Positions 23,316-30,386 of a stretch of 64,000 nucleotides of DNA are shown piece by piece. This stretch comes from Pollutimonas sp963712655 (GTDB lineage: Bacteria; Pseudomonadota; Gammaproteobacteria; Burkholderiales; Burkholderiaceae_B), in the NCBI GenBank assembly GCA_963712655.1, contig CAVQIT010000006.1:310001-374000 (forward strand), in the 5' to 3' direction. A program made the translations under genes and the position numbers. The first letter of the stretch is position 1. Every line of letters begins with the position of its first letter. A model generated the notes under the pieces. That model did no database searches. It saw nothing but the letters and a program-made list of their open reading frames with translations, and had not been told where the DNA came from.

Positions 23316-23467
23316 GCCCAGCACAAATTACCGCCTTCATCGACCACTACCGATGCAGCCTATCTACAGCCTGTGACTTCGCAGACCTGCTTGAGGAAGG
23401 CTACCCGCGCCACCAAGCCCTTGTCATGGTCGGCCTGGCTGACCCTGCCGGCGACGAGGAGGACTGA
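23312..23467 (+). CDS. Small paralogous protein, copy 3 of 3
   Basis: 51 residues, ATG at 23312 overlapping the previous stop as ATGA. ITAFIDHYRCSLSTACDF, then LLEEGY and ALVMVGL match the pattern of the tandem copies at 21692 and 21902, about 1.3 kb upstream. The C-terminal GDEED is imposed by the next gene's Shine-Dalgarno sequence. Confidence 0.68.
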   Translation: MSPAQITAFIDHYRCSLSTACDFADLLEEGYPRHQALVMVGLADPAGDEED

Positions 23468-23468
23468 G

Positions 23469-23624
23469 ATGCCTAGCCAAACCGTTCCAAGCCTGTCAGA
23501 ACTGACACCTACCCAATTGGCCGAGCTTTACCTTAGCTTCGTCGAGTACAGGGATGAAGAGTGTGATGGCATGGCGAAAATGAGCGTGGCTGAGTTCCAT
23601 GAAAGTAGGTGGTCGCCGGAATGA
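23469..23624 (+). CDS. Small hypothetical protein
   Basis: 51 residues, ATG at 23469 behind GAGGAGGACTGAG. Begins MPSQTVPSLSELTPTQLAELY; acidic and helical. Overlaps the next gene as ATGA. Function not recognised. Confidence 0.65.
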   Translation: MPSQTVPSLSELTPTQLAELYLSFVEYRDEECDGMAKMSVAEFHESRWSPE

Positions 23625-23719
23625 ATGGCTTCCTCGTCTTTTTCACATTAATCGGCGGCCCAGCCGTTTGCATCGCTATCACTCTGCTCTGTCCACCAGA
23701 GTTGGAGAAGGAGGACTGA
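23621..23719 (+). CDS. Small membrane protein
   Basis: 32 residues, ATGA overlap with the previous gene. Nearly all of residues 3-24 are hydrophobic (FLVFFTLIGGPAVCIAITLL), one membrane segment, followed by PPELEKED whose codons carry AAGGAGG for the next gene. One of several tiny membrane proteins in this block. Confidence 0.6.
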   Translation: MNGFLVFFTLIGGPAVCIAITLLCPPELEKED

Positions 23720-23721
23720 CT

Positions 23722-24069
23722 GTGAAAACGACTAGCAGTGTACTCAAGCGCGGGCCTGCCAAATTCGACATGGTGGGACAATTTCTAGGGTATGACCTGA
23801 AGGACACAAGTGAAAGCATCACGCCAGGCCTTCAGAAAAGGCTGCTTCGCTACGCTGAGCGAGAGTTAACTGAACTCGGTCTGCTACCTATGCCTAAGTG
23901 TATGCGCTGCGAGGTTTACACGCTGGACGGTGATGAGCCTCCGTCGGAGCGTTCGTATGGTGTGAGGTTCATCACGGGTGCAGGCGCTTACATAGGAGTT
24001 CAGGGCATTTTGACAAGGAAAGGGTGGCCAACCCTTGACCATGGTCTTGATATTGGGGATCGCGCATGA
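23722..24069 (+). CDS. Hypothetical phage protein (GTG start)
   Basis: 115 residues from GTG at 23722, two bases after the previous stop and seven after GGAGGAC; upstream ATG codons in frame lie inside other genes. Contains a possible zinc pair in PMPKCMRCEVYTLDG and a YGVRFITGAGAYIGV strand region. Function not recognised. Confidence 0.65.
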   Translation: MKTTSSVLKRGPAKFDMVGQFLGYDLKDTSESITPGLQKRLLRYAERELTELGLLPMPKCMRCEVYTLDGDEPPSERSYGVRFITGAGAYIGVQGILTRKGWPTLDHGLDIGDRA

Positions 24070-24085
24070 AACCTGACAAATTGCA

Positions 24086-24128
24086 AAACGAACGTTGAGG
24101 GCGGCCACTTGTGTGGCCGTTTTCGTTT
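24086..24128 (+). terminator. GGCCAC-type terminator with CGAA outer stem
   Basis: CGGCCAC (24102-24108), 4-base loop, GTGGCCG (24113-24119), then TTTTCGTTT. AAACGAA (24086-24092) can extend the stem with TTCGTTT (24122-24128). Confidence 0.75.
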
Positions 24129-24144
24129 ACCAAAAGGATTTGAT

Positions 24145-24393
24145 ATGCCCATTTTTAACGTAGACATCGAGCTGACCTTGACCATCGCAGTGGAGGCAGA
24201 GGACAGCGGCCATGCTTGGGATATTGCCAGAGACGATTACAAGGAGGTATTCCGGGATCTTGACCCGAGCATCGACGTGCACGTCACAGGTGAGGCCAAA
24301 ACACTTGGCCAGTTGAAGTCAGGTTGGGACGGAGTGTGCATTCCATACGGAGGCGATGGCAACACCCGCTTGAAAGACCTTTTACCGGAGTAG
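24145..24393 (+). CDS. Hypothetical phage protein
   Basis: 82 residues, ATG at 24145 just behind the terminator, with AAAGGA upstream. Begins MPIFNVDIELTLTIAVEAED; a beta strand region and an Asp-rich helix follow. The pattern resembles small phage proteins of ferredoxin-like fold, but I cannot name a family. Confidence 0.65.
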   Translation: MPIFNVDIELTLTIAVEAEDSGHAWDIARDDYKEVFRDLDPSIDVHVTGEAKTLGQLKSGWDGVCIPYGGDGNTRLKDLLPE

Positions 24394-24395
24394 CC

Positions 24396-24500
24396 ATGAC
24401 CACGATTGATCTTGCCATCAGCTGGGTGCTGATGTTTGCAGTTTGCATAAGCCTGGTGGGCTTGGTGGATTACATCACCGGCCGCAACAAAAACAAGTAA
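24396..24500 (+). CDS. Small membrane protein
   Basis: 34 residues, ATG at 24396. One membrane segment (ISWVLMFAVCISLVGLVDYI) and a basic tail GRNKNK, predicting tail-in orientation. Followed directly by a terminator. Confidence 0.6.
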   Translation: MTTIDLAISWVLMFAVCISLVGLVDYITGRNKNK

Positions 24501-24521
24501 GCGCCCAGGGCGCTATTTTTT
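24500..24521 (+). terminator. Rho-independent terminator
   Basis: AGCGCCC, A, GGGCGCT followed by ATTTTTTC. Begins in the last base of the stop codon of the upstream gene. Confidence 0.85.
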
Positions 24522-24541
24522 CGCCCGAGGAGGGCTGATAC

Positions 24542-24697
24542 ATGACTGAAGAACAAGGCGACAAAGCTTTTGAACTGTACGAGAGCTTGAGCAGCGACAT
24601 TCACGAACTACTGACGGACGTGCTGGCCGGCCAGGACCCCGAGGTGGCCCAAGCGGTACGTGACCGCCTCGCAGACGAATTCAGGTTCTGGAGCTGA
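24542..24697 (+). CDS. Small acidic hypothetical protein
   Basis: 51 residues, ATG at 24542 after GAGGAGGGC. Helical and strongly acidic (MTEEQGDKAFELYESL). One base separates its stop from the next start. Confidence 0.62.
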   Translation: MTEEQGDKAFELYESLSSDIHELLTDVLAGQDPEVAQAVRDRLADEFRFWS

Positions 24698-24698
24698 A

Positions 24699-24875
24699 AT
24701 GAAAACCCAACTTCAAATCTTCTACGAAGAACAACGCAAGATCGCGGACATCAACAACATGTTCCTTGACGCTGTTGAGTTCGGATTGAACCGAGAAGGG
24801 CTTGCGCGACTTATTGCGCACCGGCCTGAGCTGTGGGGCAGATTCGAAAACTGGCACGACAAATTACCAGAGTGA
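24699..24875 (+). CDS. Hypothetical phage protein
   Basis: 58 residues, ATG at 24699. Helical throughout (LQIFYEEQRKIADINNMFLD ... LARLIAHRPELWGRF). An upstream in-frame ATG at 24660 is inside the previous gene and has no ribosome site. Function not recognised. Confidence 0.63.
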   Translation: MKTQLQIFYEEQRKIADINNMFLDAVEFGLNREGLARLIAHRPELWGRFENWHDKLPE

Positions 24876-24881
24876 TCTGAC

Positions 24882-25259
24882 ATGAAAATCAAAACAAGCG
24901 AACTAACCGAAGCGGCCCTTGATTGGGCGGTCGGCATGGCCGAAGGGATGGAGCTAACCCTTTACGGGGTTGACCCATCTATACGTGCCAGAGTGCCAGG
25001 CCTAGGTTTGCACGCCCCATGGAGCCCCCGCAGATACTGGAACCAAGGTGGGCCGATCATCTGGCACAACCGTTTGGAACTGTTTGACTGCGCCTTCCTC
25101 GGGCTACATGAGCAGTGGAAATCAGTGCATACACCGAACGGTTTGGAACCCCATTTTTACTTCCAAGTGTACGGCCCCACCCCGCTCGTGGCAGCCATGC
25201 GTTGCTACGTCCTCTCAAAACTTGGCGAAGAAGTAGATGTACCGGAGGAGCTGACATGA
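24882..25259 (+). CDS. DUF2591-family phage protein, copy 1
   Basis: 125 residues, ATG at 24882. The start MKIKTSEL...ALDWAV, the GGPII motif, the PLVAAMRCYVLSKLGEEVDVPEEL end and overall length match the DUF2591 family widespread in phages of enteric and Pseudomonas hosts; its function is unknown. A second copy lies at 36253. The last codons carry the Shine-Dalgarno sequence of the overlapping next gene. Confidence 0.85.
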   Translation: MKIKTSELTEAALDWAVGMAEGMELTLYGVDPSIRARVPGLGLHAPWSPRRYWNQGGPIIWHNRLELFDCAFLGLHEQWKSVHTPNGLEPHFYFQVYGPTPLVAAMRCYVLSKLGEEVDVPEELT

Positions 25260-25576
25260 GCAATCCAACACTCGGCTGGATCGGTGCCATGCTCCGCCAC
25301 GACGCCGACTTGAACGCCAACGACGAAGCGCCAACCGGCGAAGACTACAACAACATCTTCCCGACCACCTTGGGATTCATCTGGCACACCTGCGACGACA
25401 TAGGTGAGTTCTACACCCACGCTATCAACATCACCCAACATCAAGGCCTTATCCAGTCCGTGACAGAACGGGACGACGGCCTGATCGACGTGGTGTTTGC
25501 CATCACCGCCCAAAACTATGAAGCCATGATCGGCCGTCAGCCTGACGGCGAAGAATGGCTGAACTTCGAGGACTGA
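25256..25576 (+). CDS. Hypothetical phage protein
   Basis: 106 residues, ATGA overlap with the DUF2591 gene. Contains WIGAMLRHDADLNAND and HTCDDIGEFYTHAINI segments; His/Asp-rich but without a clear metal-site pattern. Ends FED through the GAGGACTGATATG junction. Confidence 0.68.
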   Translation: MSNPTLGWIGAMLRHDADLNANDEAPTGEDYNNIFPTTLGFIWHTCDDIGEFYTHAINITQHQGLIQSVTERDDGLIDVVFAITAQNYEAMIGRQPDGEEWLNFED

Positions 25577-25577
25577 T

Positions 25578-25781
25578 ATGCAAACGAAATCGAAACCCGC
25601 CCTCCGCGCTCTTCGCCGCACCATTAACAAGGCCGCTGCCAACGGGGACAGCGGTTGCCACGTTGCAGATGAGGACCCAGAAATCCTTGCCGACCTTGAA
25701 GAATGGTGCTTGGAGCGAGACTACTTGGTGAGAACTCGCCCTGGTTCCGAAGGCATATTTGAAATCCGCTGGAGATACTGA
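25578..25781 (+). CDS. Hypothetical phage protein
   Basis: 67 residues, ATG at 25578 one base after the previous stop. Basic N-terminus (LRALRRTINKAA) then an acidic middle (DEDPEILADLEEWC) and a beta-strand end (FEIRWRY). No known family. Confidence 0.63.
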   Translation: MQTKSKPALRALRRTINKAAANGDSGCHVADEDPEILADLEEWCLERDYLVRTRPGSEGIFEIRWRY

Positions 25782-25782
25782 C

Positions 25783-25965
25783 ATGAAAATCAAACACGAA
25801 TATGACGACGGCCCAAGCTACGTTACCAAGGGCAAGGTCTACGAAGTGGAACGGGGCACATACGGGGGTACCTGGATTGTTGACGATGAGCGATACAAAC
25901 TCTGCGTACTCATAGAGAGGTGCTGCCACCTTGACCGCCGCCCCTGGACCATCGTGGAGCCTTGA
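25783..25965 (+). CDS. Hypothetical phage protein
   Basis: 60 residues, ATG at 25783. MKIKHEYDDGPSYVTKGKVYEVERG reads as a small beta-barrel (SH3-like) protein of the kind often annotated as phage DUFs. One base separates it from the next gene. Confidence 0.63.
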   Translation: MKIKHEYDDGPSYVTKGKVYEVERGTYGGTWIVDDERYKLCVLIERCCHLDRRPWTIVEP

Positions 25966-25966
25966 C

Positions 25967-26284
25967 ATGAAACCAAAATACACAGAAGGCCCCTGGACAC
26001 TGGGCCAAGGAATGTCCTTCTACCAACTGATGGCAGACCTTGAAGATGGAGGCGACGAATTCGTCGAAATCGACGCTGATGGGCATGGTGCCTTCGCCAT
26101 AGTTGTGTGGCGCATGGAGGACGAAAAGCGTTCCCCCAGGATGGAAGCTACGGCGCGCCTAATCACCGCGGCGCCAGATCTGTTGGAGGCGTTGAGGGAT
26201 GTCGTTGCGATTTCTGATCGTAAGCACGATGCATGGGACAGGGCACATGCCGCCATTGCCAAAGCCGAAGGGGTTTCGACATGA
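25967..26284 (+). CDS. Conserved phage protein (ARLITAAPDLLEAL type)
   Basis: 105 residues, ATG at 25967. The C-terminal part (ATARLITAAPDLLEALRDVV ... AHAAIAKAEG) is a very common module of accessory proteins in phages of Gammaproteobacteria; the beta-rich N-terminus varies between phages. Function unknown. Overlaps the next gene as ATGA. Confidence 0.75.
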   Translation: MKPKYTEGPWTLGQGMSFYQLMADLEDGGDEFVEIDADGHGAFAIVVWRMEDEKRSPRMEATARLITAAPDLLEALRDVVAISDRKHDAWDRAHAAIAKAEGVST

Positions 26285-26607
26285 ACACTAAAGAGATTCT
26301 GATAGCCGCCCGTGAGCTGATCGCGGACAAATCACGCTGGACGCAGGGAACACTTGCGAGGAACGTAGAAGGTAACCCAGAGCACTGCGTGCAGGGCAAG
26401 ACTGCTGTGTGTTTCTGCGCAGCGGGGGCAGTCATGCATTGCGCTACTGGCGAGGATGAGGAGGAGTGGATAGGCGCCTGGAGTGCGCTTGATGCTGCGG
26501 CGTTTTCGCTGTACGGGGGCAGAGATGTAGCCGGGGTGAACGACAAACTTGGCCACGAGGCCGTACTGAAAGTGTACGACCACGCTATTTCGAATTGTGA
26601 GGACTGA
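26281..26607 (+). CDS. DUF6197-like phage protein, intact copy
   Basis: 108 residues, ATG at 26281. Signature elements: KEILIAARELIADKSRWTQG, LARN, VCFCAAGAVMHC, ALDAAAFSLYG, VNDKLGHEAVLKVYDHAI. The Cys-rich FCAAGA motif is the family hallmark. Function unknown. A fused copy follows directly and a frame-broken copy lies at 37699. Ends in CED through the GAGGACTGACATG junction. Confidence 0.75.
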   Translation: MNTKEILIAARELIADKSRWTQGTLARNVEGNPEHCVQGKTAVCFCAAGAVMHCATGEDEEEWIGAWSALDAAAFSLYGGRDVAGVNDKLGHEAVLKVYDHAISNCED

Positions 26608-26608
26608 C

Positions 26609-27139
26609 ATGACAACAAAACAGATTCTGGTAGCAGCTCGTGACCTGATCACCAACCCCACGAAGTGGACCAAAGGTGAGTTAGCCAGGGACGAGGACGG
26701 GTATGTTGTCCATACCGAAGACCCCGCAGCTGTGTGCTTCTGCGCCTACGGAGCGATAGAGCACTGCGCTGGCCCTAAGTATAGTTACCACGGGACGATT
26801 GCTAAGGGAGCACTTATAGCTTCAGCTAACGCTCTGTACCGCAGCACACCTATAAGTGTGAACGATGACCTGGGGCACGGTGCCGCGTTGAAGATGTTTG
26901 ATCACGCCATTCTGAGGACTGACATGGAGAAGCCAACTTACGAAGAACTGGGCTATCTGCTACAAGCCTGTGCCCAGGACATGATCAAACACCATGTGAG
27001 CTTTGGCGCCTCGTTTGAGTGTGGAGGTCGCAATCTCGTTTGTGAGTACCTGCACGACGAGTGCAACCTTACATTGCCACGAGCCAAAGAGATCGCATTA
27101 ACCGAATTTGAGCAGCTTATAGCCTGGCTGGAGGATTGA
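26609..27139 (+). CDS. DUF6197-like protein fused to a second small protein
   Basis: 176 residues, ATG at 26609. Residues 1-104 repeat the DUF6197-like signature (VCFCAYGAIEHC, VNDDLGHGAALKMFDHAI). At 26914-26926 the junction GAGGACTGACATGG is present but one frame off, so instead of stopping the ORF runs on into what looks like a separate gene beginning MEKPTYEELGYLLQAC (residue 106, base 26924). A one-base deletion just before 26914 would explain the fusion. Residues 106-176 are helical and end WLED. Confidence 0.65.
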   Translation: MTTKQILVAARDLITNPTKWTKGELARDEDGYVVHTEDPAAVCFCAYGAIEHCAGPKYSYHGTIAKGALIASANALYRSTPISVNDDLGHGAALKMFDHAILRTDMEKPTYEELGYLLQACAQDMIKHHVSFGASFECGGRNLVCEYLHDECNLTLPRAKEIALTEFEQLIAWLED

Positions 27140-27140
27140 T

Positions 27141-27572
27141 ATGGGAACAAGATCAACAATCACCGCGTTCTGCCTGGACGGCAAATGGCGCAGCATCTAT
27201 TGCCACTGGGATGGCTACTACCAAGACCCCTGCGGGGTGGCGCACAAGCTTGTGCGCCATTACGCCGATCAAGCCAAGATTGCAGCGCTCCTTGCTTTGG
27301 GCGCCTTGTATGAATTGGGGCATGACACCGCATCCCCGCCAAGCAATGTCACCGATGAGGCCCGACAGGCCTACACCATAGCCATGTACCGAGATAAAGG
27401 CGGCGAAGAGTTCCTACAAGGTGTGGGCGATACACGTGACGAAGCTGGGGAGAACCAACCCGTGGAAGGTTCGCAGTACGACTACAGCTGGGACGGTACA
27501 CAGTGGTTCGTCTGGGGCAGTGACCACGAGGTTTGGATACCACTTGCCCAGCTACTGGATAGGGCTGGCTGA
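27141..27572 (+). CDS. Conserved phage protein (MGTRSTI family)
   Basis: 143 residues, ATG at 27141 behind GAGGATTGAT. The start MGTRSTITAF..DGKWRSIYCHWDGY is a widely distributed phage and prophage signature; VAHKLVRHYADQAKIAALLALG and the C-terminal WVPL-like end are also typical. No biochemical role is known to me. Confidence 0.78.
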   Translation: MGTRSTITAFCLDGKWRSIYCHWDGYYQDPCGVAHKLVRHYADQAKIAALLALGALYELGHDTASPPSNVTDEARQAYTIAMYRDKGGEEFLQGVGDTRDEAGENQPVEGSQYDYSWDGTQWFVWGSDHEVWIPLAQLLDRAG

Positions 27573-27573
27573 C

Positions 27574-27642
27574 ATGGATTTCTTTCTAACGTGCTTGGGT
27601 ATCGCCGTAATTATCCTGGCAATTGGCTGGATGGACAAATAA
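27574..27642 (+). CDS. Tiny membrane protein
   Basis: 22 residues, ATG at 27574, one base after the previous stop. Almost entirely one hydrophobic segment (FFLTCLGIAVIILAIGW) ending in MDK. AAGGA for the next gene follows its stop. Confidence 0.5.
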   Translation: MDFFLTCLGIAVIILAIGWMDK

Positions 27643-27651
27643 GGAACAAGA

Positions 27652-28173
27652 ATGGAAACGAAACCGAAATCAACAGCCACACCTTCCTCACACTGGCACA
27701 CCAACGGCGAGCCCGACCCACATGCCGGCCATTACGACGGCGAACGTGCCCAATTGACCCTAGGCAAGTACACGGACGACGAGTTGGCGAACGGGGTCTA
27801 CATGAACTACGACGTGCGGCCCCCGCTGCAGGACATCGTCGACGGAAAGGCGCACTCGCCCATCGCCTGGGTAACCGCAGCCAAAGACCGGATTCGCTGG
27901 TTGTCCCGGAAGCTGGAGGAGGCTACGGCGGCGCTGGACGCTGCGCCAATAGGCATACCTTGTTTTGATAATGTGAACAATGCCGTTGAAGTGGCAATCC
28001 TCACTGAAGCCCACCAACTCGGCATCAAGGCCCAAAGCCTAGGCCTCGTCCTGACCATCGACACCGTACCCCAAACACCACTCGCCATGGGTAATTACCA
28101 CATGCGATCGTCGGTTCGGCCGAAACGGGCGGCTGCCGCTGCCAAACTCAAGGAGGCATCAACATGCTCATAA
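27652..28173 (+). CDS. Conserved phage protein (TAAKDRIRWLSRKL type)
   Basis: 173 residues, ATG at 27652 with AAGGA six bases upstream. The segment YTDDELANGVYMNYDVRPPL, then KAHSPIAWVTAAKDRIRWLS is typical of a common phage accessory family; the C-terminal half contains a helix-rich region and a basic end (RPKRAAAAAKLK). Role unknown. Overlaps the next gene by 10 bases. Confidence 0.72.
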   Translation: METKPKSTATPSSHWHTNGEPDPHAGHYDGERAQLTLGKYTDDELANGVYMNYDVRPPLQDIVDGKAHSPIAWVTAAKDRIRWLSRKLEEATAALDAAPIGIPCFDNVNNAVEVAILTEAHQLGIKAQSLGLVLTIDTVPQTPLAMGNYHMRSSVRPKRAAAAAKLKEASTCS

Positions 28174-28598
28174 ATCCAAAACTTGCTCAGGTTGATGGGG
28201 GACTTGGTGCCCTTCTTAATGCCCTCGGAGGCTACCAAACGGCGCCCATCAAACTTGATGATGGAATTTATCAAATCTTTGGATTCAACGGGGAGTATTA
28301 CTTCGAGGGGATCAAGAACGAATGGCCCTCCTTCCCTGATTACCAAGGCTCCTACGGTGTCTGTGACTCGGTCGAAAATCTCAAGGCGGTTTACGGGGAA
28401 ATGCTGGACGACCCCACGCGCAAGTTCGTCGTCACCCTCACGCCGGTCTACCGAGATCCCGACAATAAAGGTAAAGGCGGCGGCTGGCGCTGGCACAAAT
28501 GGGGCCCATACATCGGCGCCCACGACGTTCAATATGAGTATCTGGACGACGAAGAAGGCATTGAACAGGTTCTTTGCTTTCACATCTACGAACTTTGA
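28164..28598 (+). CDS. Hypothetical phage protein
   Basis: 144 residues, ATG at 28164 with AAGGAGG upstream inside the previous gene. Aromatic- and acidic-rich (YQIFGFNGEYYFEGIKNEW), with GGGWRWHKWGPYIG, a tryptophan-rich loop. No known family; alpha/beta composition suggests a folded cytoplasmic protein. Confidence 0.7.
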   Translation: MLINPKLAQVDGGLGALLNALGGYQTAPIKLDDGIYQIFGFNGEYYFEGIKNEWPSFPDYQGSYGVCDSVENLKAVYGEMLDDPTRKFVVTLTPVYRDPDNKGKGGGWRWHKWGPYIGAHDVQYEYLDDEEGIEQVLCFHIYEL

Positions 28599-28609
28599 GA
28601 AGGGTAAAC

Positions 28610-28789
28610 ATGAAAACCGTAACCGTAGATGCCGTCGCCCTGCACCGCGTACTCCAAGCTCTGATAGGCCCATCCCACCACATCGCGGAGCTGCAAGCTA
28701 CACGTGGCCTGCACCAGCTCACCGGAGACAACCCGATTGAGATCCTGATCAAGCAATACAGCGACGCGCTGGAGGAATACAACACATGA
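28610..28789 (+). CDS. Hypothetical phage protein
   Basis: 59 residues, ATG at 28610 with AGAAGGG upstream. MKTVTVDAVALHRVLQALIGP ... IAELQATRGL resembles small helical phage proteins that precede SSB or regulators; no firm family. Overlaps the next gene as ATGA. Confidence 0.65.
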   Translation: MKTVTVDAVALHRVLQALIGPSHHIAELQATRGLHQLTGDNPIEILIKQYSDALEEYNT

Positions 28790-29034
28790 CCAGCGCCGAA
28801 AACCTGATCGAAATGTTCAAGGCGGCCCAGTGCCCGCTATCCGCGGATCAAGAGTCCTGCATGATCGGCGCCATGGCGTTTTACGACGCATCCCGGAAAC
28901 GGGATGTAGCGGCTCATGACGCCGAACGAGGGCAGGAGGTGGAGAAGTATCGCCGAGCAATAGCCACGGTATGTGAAGGCTGGACACTGCCGGCTGATGC
29001 GCGAAAGATCCTTGAGGCGGCTCTCTGGCAGTAA
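28786..29034 (+). CDS. Hypothetical phage protein
   Basis: 82 residues, ATGA overlap with the previous gene. Helical (LIEMFKAAQCPLSADQESCM ... EVEKYRRAIATVCEGW). Followed by an ACCGAA repeat and a terminator, so it ends its unit. Confidence 0.66.
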   Translation: MTSAENLIEMFKAAQCPLSADQESCMIGAMAFYDASRKRDVAAHDAERGQEVEKYRRAIATVCEGWTLPADARKILEAALWQ

Positions 29035-29063
29035 CCAACCGAAACCGAAACCGAAACCCCAAC

Positions 29064-29087
29064 CGGCCACCCTCGCGTGGCCGTTTT
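29064..29087 (+). terminator. GGCCAC-type terminator behind an ACCGAA repeat
   Basis: CGGCCAC, 6-base loop, GTGGCCG, TTTTC. It is preceded at about 29038-29058 by a run of CCGAAA units. The next gene starts 22 bases later. Confidence 0.8.
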
Positions 29088-29108
29088 CAATTCTAAGGTG
29101 ACAACACC

Positions 29109-29606
29109 ATGAATAAATACGATGAGACCTTGGCCGCAACCATAAGAGTGACTGTAAGTTATACCCCATCCACGGAAAGCGACTGGTCCACAGTTGTGAC
29201 CATTGAAGACTCTACCGGCAAGTGGCCGGCGATTGTCTTAACCGAAGAAGCGGCCGAGGCGTTTGAAATACGAGCACTTGAGATGTTCAAAGCTGCGGGC
29301 AAAGTGGGACTCTACAGTGCCCAGATCTACCACGCCTCCCAGGTTGTCAAAGATTTCTGGAAGGAGGACGGATATGGATGTCAACCAAATCCTCAAACTG
29401 CGCCACTCACCCATCCGCAACTATGTCATCCCCGGCCTGACATCCTGGCTCATCGGGGGCAAGAGCGAGGCCGGCACCATACGCCTTTTCGAAATGACGC
29501 GGCACCCGCACGAACCAATCACCCCTCATTCACACCGATTCGACCTATACAGCTATGTGCTTGCCGGCGAAGTCACCAATGTCCTCTGGAAGGTGTCGCA
29601 GACTGA
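29109..29606 (+). CDS. Hypothetical protein with lost stop codon and read-through tail
   Basis: ATG at 29109; 165 residues as it stands. Residues 1-87 are protein-like (TIRVTVSYTPSTESDWSTVV, FKAAGKVGLYSAQIYH). Residue 88 is encoded by GGA at 29370-29372 in AAGGAGGACGGATATGG, where the recurrent junction of this phage has TGA; a T-to-G change removed the stop. The last 78 residues are merely the shifted reading of the following gene and are Pro/His/Arg-rich nonsense-like. Confidence 0.6.
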   Translation: MNKYDETLAATIRVTVSYTPSTESDWSTVVTIEDSTGKWPAIVLTEEAAEAFEIRALEMFKAAGKVGLYSAQIYHASQVVKDFWKEDGYGCQPNPQTAPLTHPQLCHPRPDILAHRGQERGRHHTPFRNDAAPARTNHPSFTPIRPIQLCACRRSHQCPLEGVAD

Positions 29607-29922
29607 TGAGTCCTTTACCGATAATTACAGGGAATCGTTGCACAGCTACAACGGAGATTGTGGCAAATACGAGGTCGCCACCAACGGTGGAGCAACACCT
29701 TGGATGAACCACGAGAGGGTTTACAAGCAAGGGAACTCTTACTTTATGGAAGCCAATGAAGTGCACTCTATTCGCTTTCAAAAAGGCGCCCTGCTCCTAA
29801 TTTTCGAAGGCCCTCAGGTGTCCCCCACCTCCACCATCCCGAACGGAGGCGGAGGATTCTGGCCCCTGGCCATTGTCCTCGTGATCGCTTTGGCTGCCCT
29901 ACTGACCTGGCTGACCAAATAA
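29374..29922 (+). CDS. Cupin-like protein with C-terminal membrane anchor
   Basis: 182 residues, ATG at 29374 with AAGGAGG eight bases upstream; upstream in-frame ATG codons belong to the previous gene. PHSHRFDLYSYVLAGEV (about 55-71) and EVHSIRFQKGALLLIFEG look like the two cupin motifs, with the His-x-His pair for metal binding. Residues 160-180 form a membrane segment (FWPLAIVLVIALAALLTWL) after a Gly-rich hinge, so the domain should sit at the inner membrane. The substrate is unknown. Confidence 0.65.
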   Translation: MDVNQILKLRHSPIRNYVIPGLTSWLIGGKSEAGTIRLFEMTRHPHEPITPHSHRFDLYSYVLAGEVTNVLWKVSQTDESFTDNYRESLHSYNGDCGKYEVATNGGATPWMNHERVYKQGNSYFMEANEVHSIRFQKGALLLIFEGPQVSPTSTIPNGGGGFWPLAIVLVIALAALLTWLTK

Positions 29923-29946
29923 CAACCTAACCCAACGAAGTACCAA

Positions 29947-29970
29947 GGCGCCCATTGAGGCGCCATTTTT
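29947..29970 (+). terminator. Rho-independent terminator
   Basis: GGCGCC, CATTGA, GGCGCC, ATTTTT. It closes the cupin-like unit 24 bases after its stop. Confidence 0.87.
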
Positions 29971-29988
29971 ACGTCTGGAGATATCGAC

Positions 29989-30279
29989 ATGACAACCTTG
30001 ACCAAAATCCCAAAGCGCGTACCGATCCAAGCCCTCCCCTACATAGGCCCCAAGAAAAAGACCACAAAAGTTCTGCCATACAAAGTAGTCATCAATCAAA
30101 TGGGCGTCCTGGTCGGCCTGGGCTCCTACAAGAGCCTGGCCAGCGCCGCGGCAAAAGCTGCGAAGGCATCTGAAGAGTACGGCTCTGCAATGGTTTACGA
30201 CGCGAGCCTCACGATGGGATCTCGCATGGTCAAGCTGTTCAAGCGTGGCGTCGATTACCTGGCCGGAGCACAAGCATGA
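29989..30279 (+). CDS. Hypothetical basic protein
   Basis: 96 residues, ATG at 29989. Strongly basic N-terminus (KIPKRVPIQALPYIGPKKKTTK) followed by an Ala/Lys helix; could bind nucleic acid or membrane. Overlaps the next gene as ATGA. Family not recognised. Confidence 0.65.
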   Translation: MTTLTKIPKRVPIQALPYIGPKKKTTKVLPYKVVINQMGVLVGLGSYKSLASAAAKAAKASEEYGSAMVYDASLTMGSRMVKLFKRGVDYLAGAQA

Positions 30280-30386
30280 GCCCACTGCTGCAGCACGTCA
30301 AGTGTGCCCTGGGAGGGCTTGCCATTAGCGCAGTTATCACGCTGCCCACCTATTACGGCTTGGTGGCCATAGGGGTACGACCATGA
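30276..30386 (+). CDS. Small membrane protein
   Basis: 36 residues, ATGA overlaps at both ends. One membrane segment (LGGLAISAVITLPTYYGLVAIG) with a short polar N-terminus. Confidence 0.58.
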   Translation: MSPLLQHVKCALGGLAISAVITLPTYYGLVAIGVRP

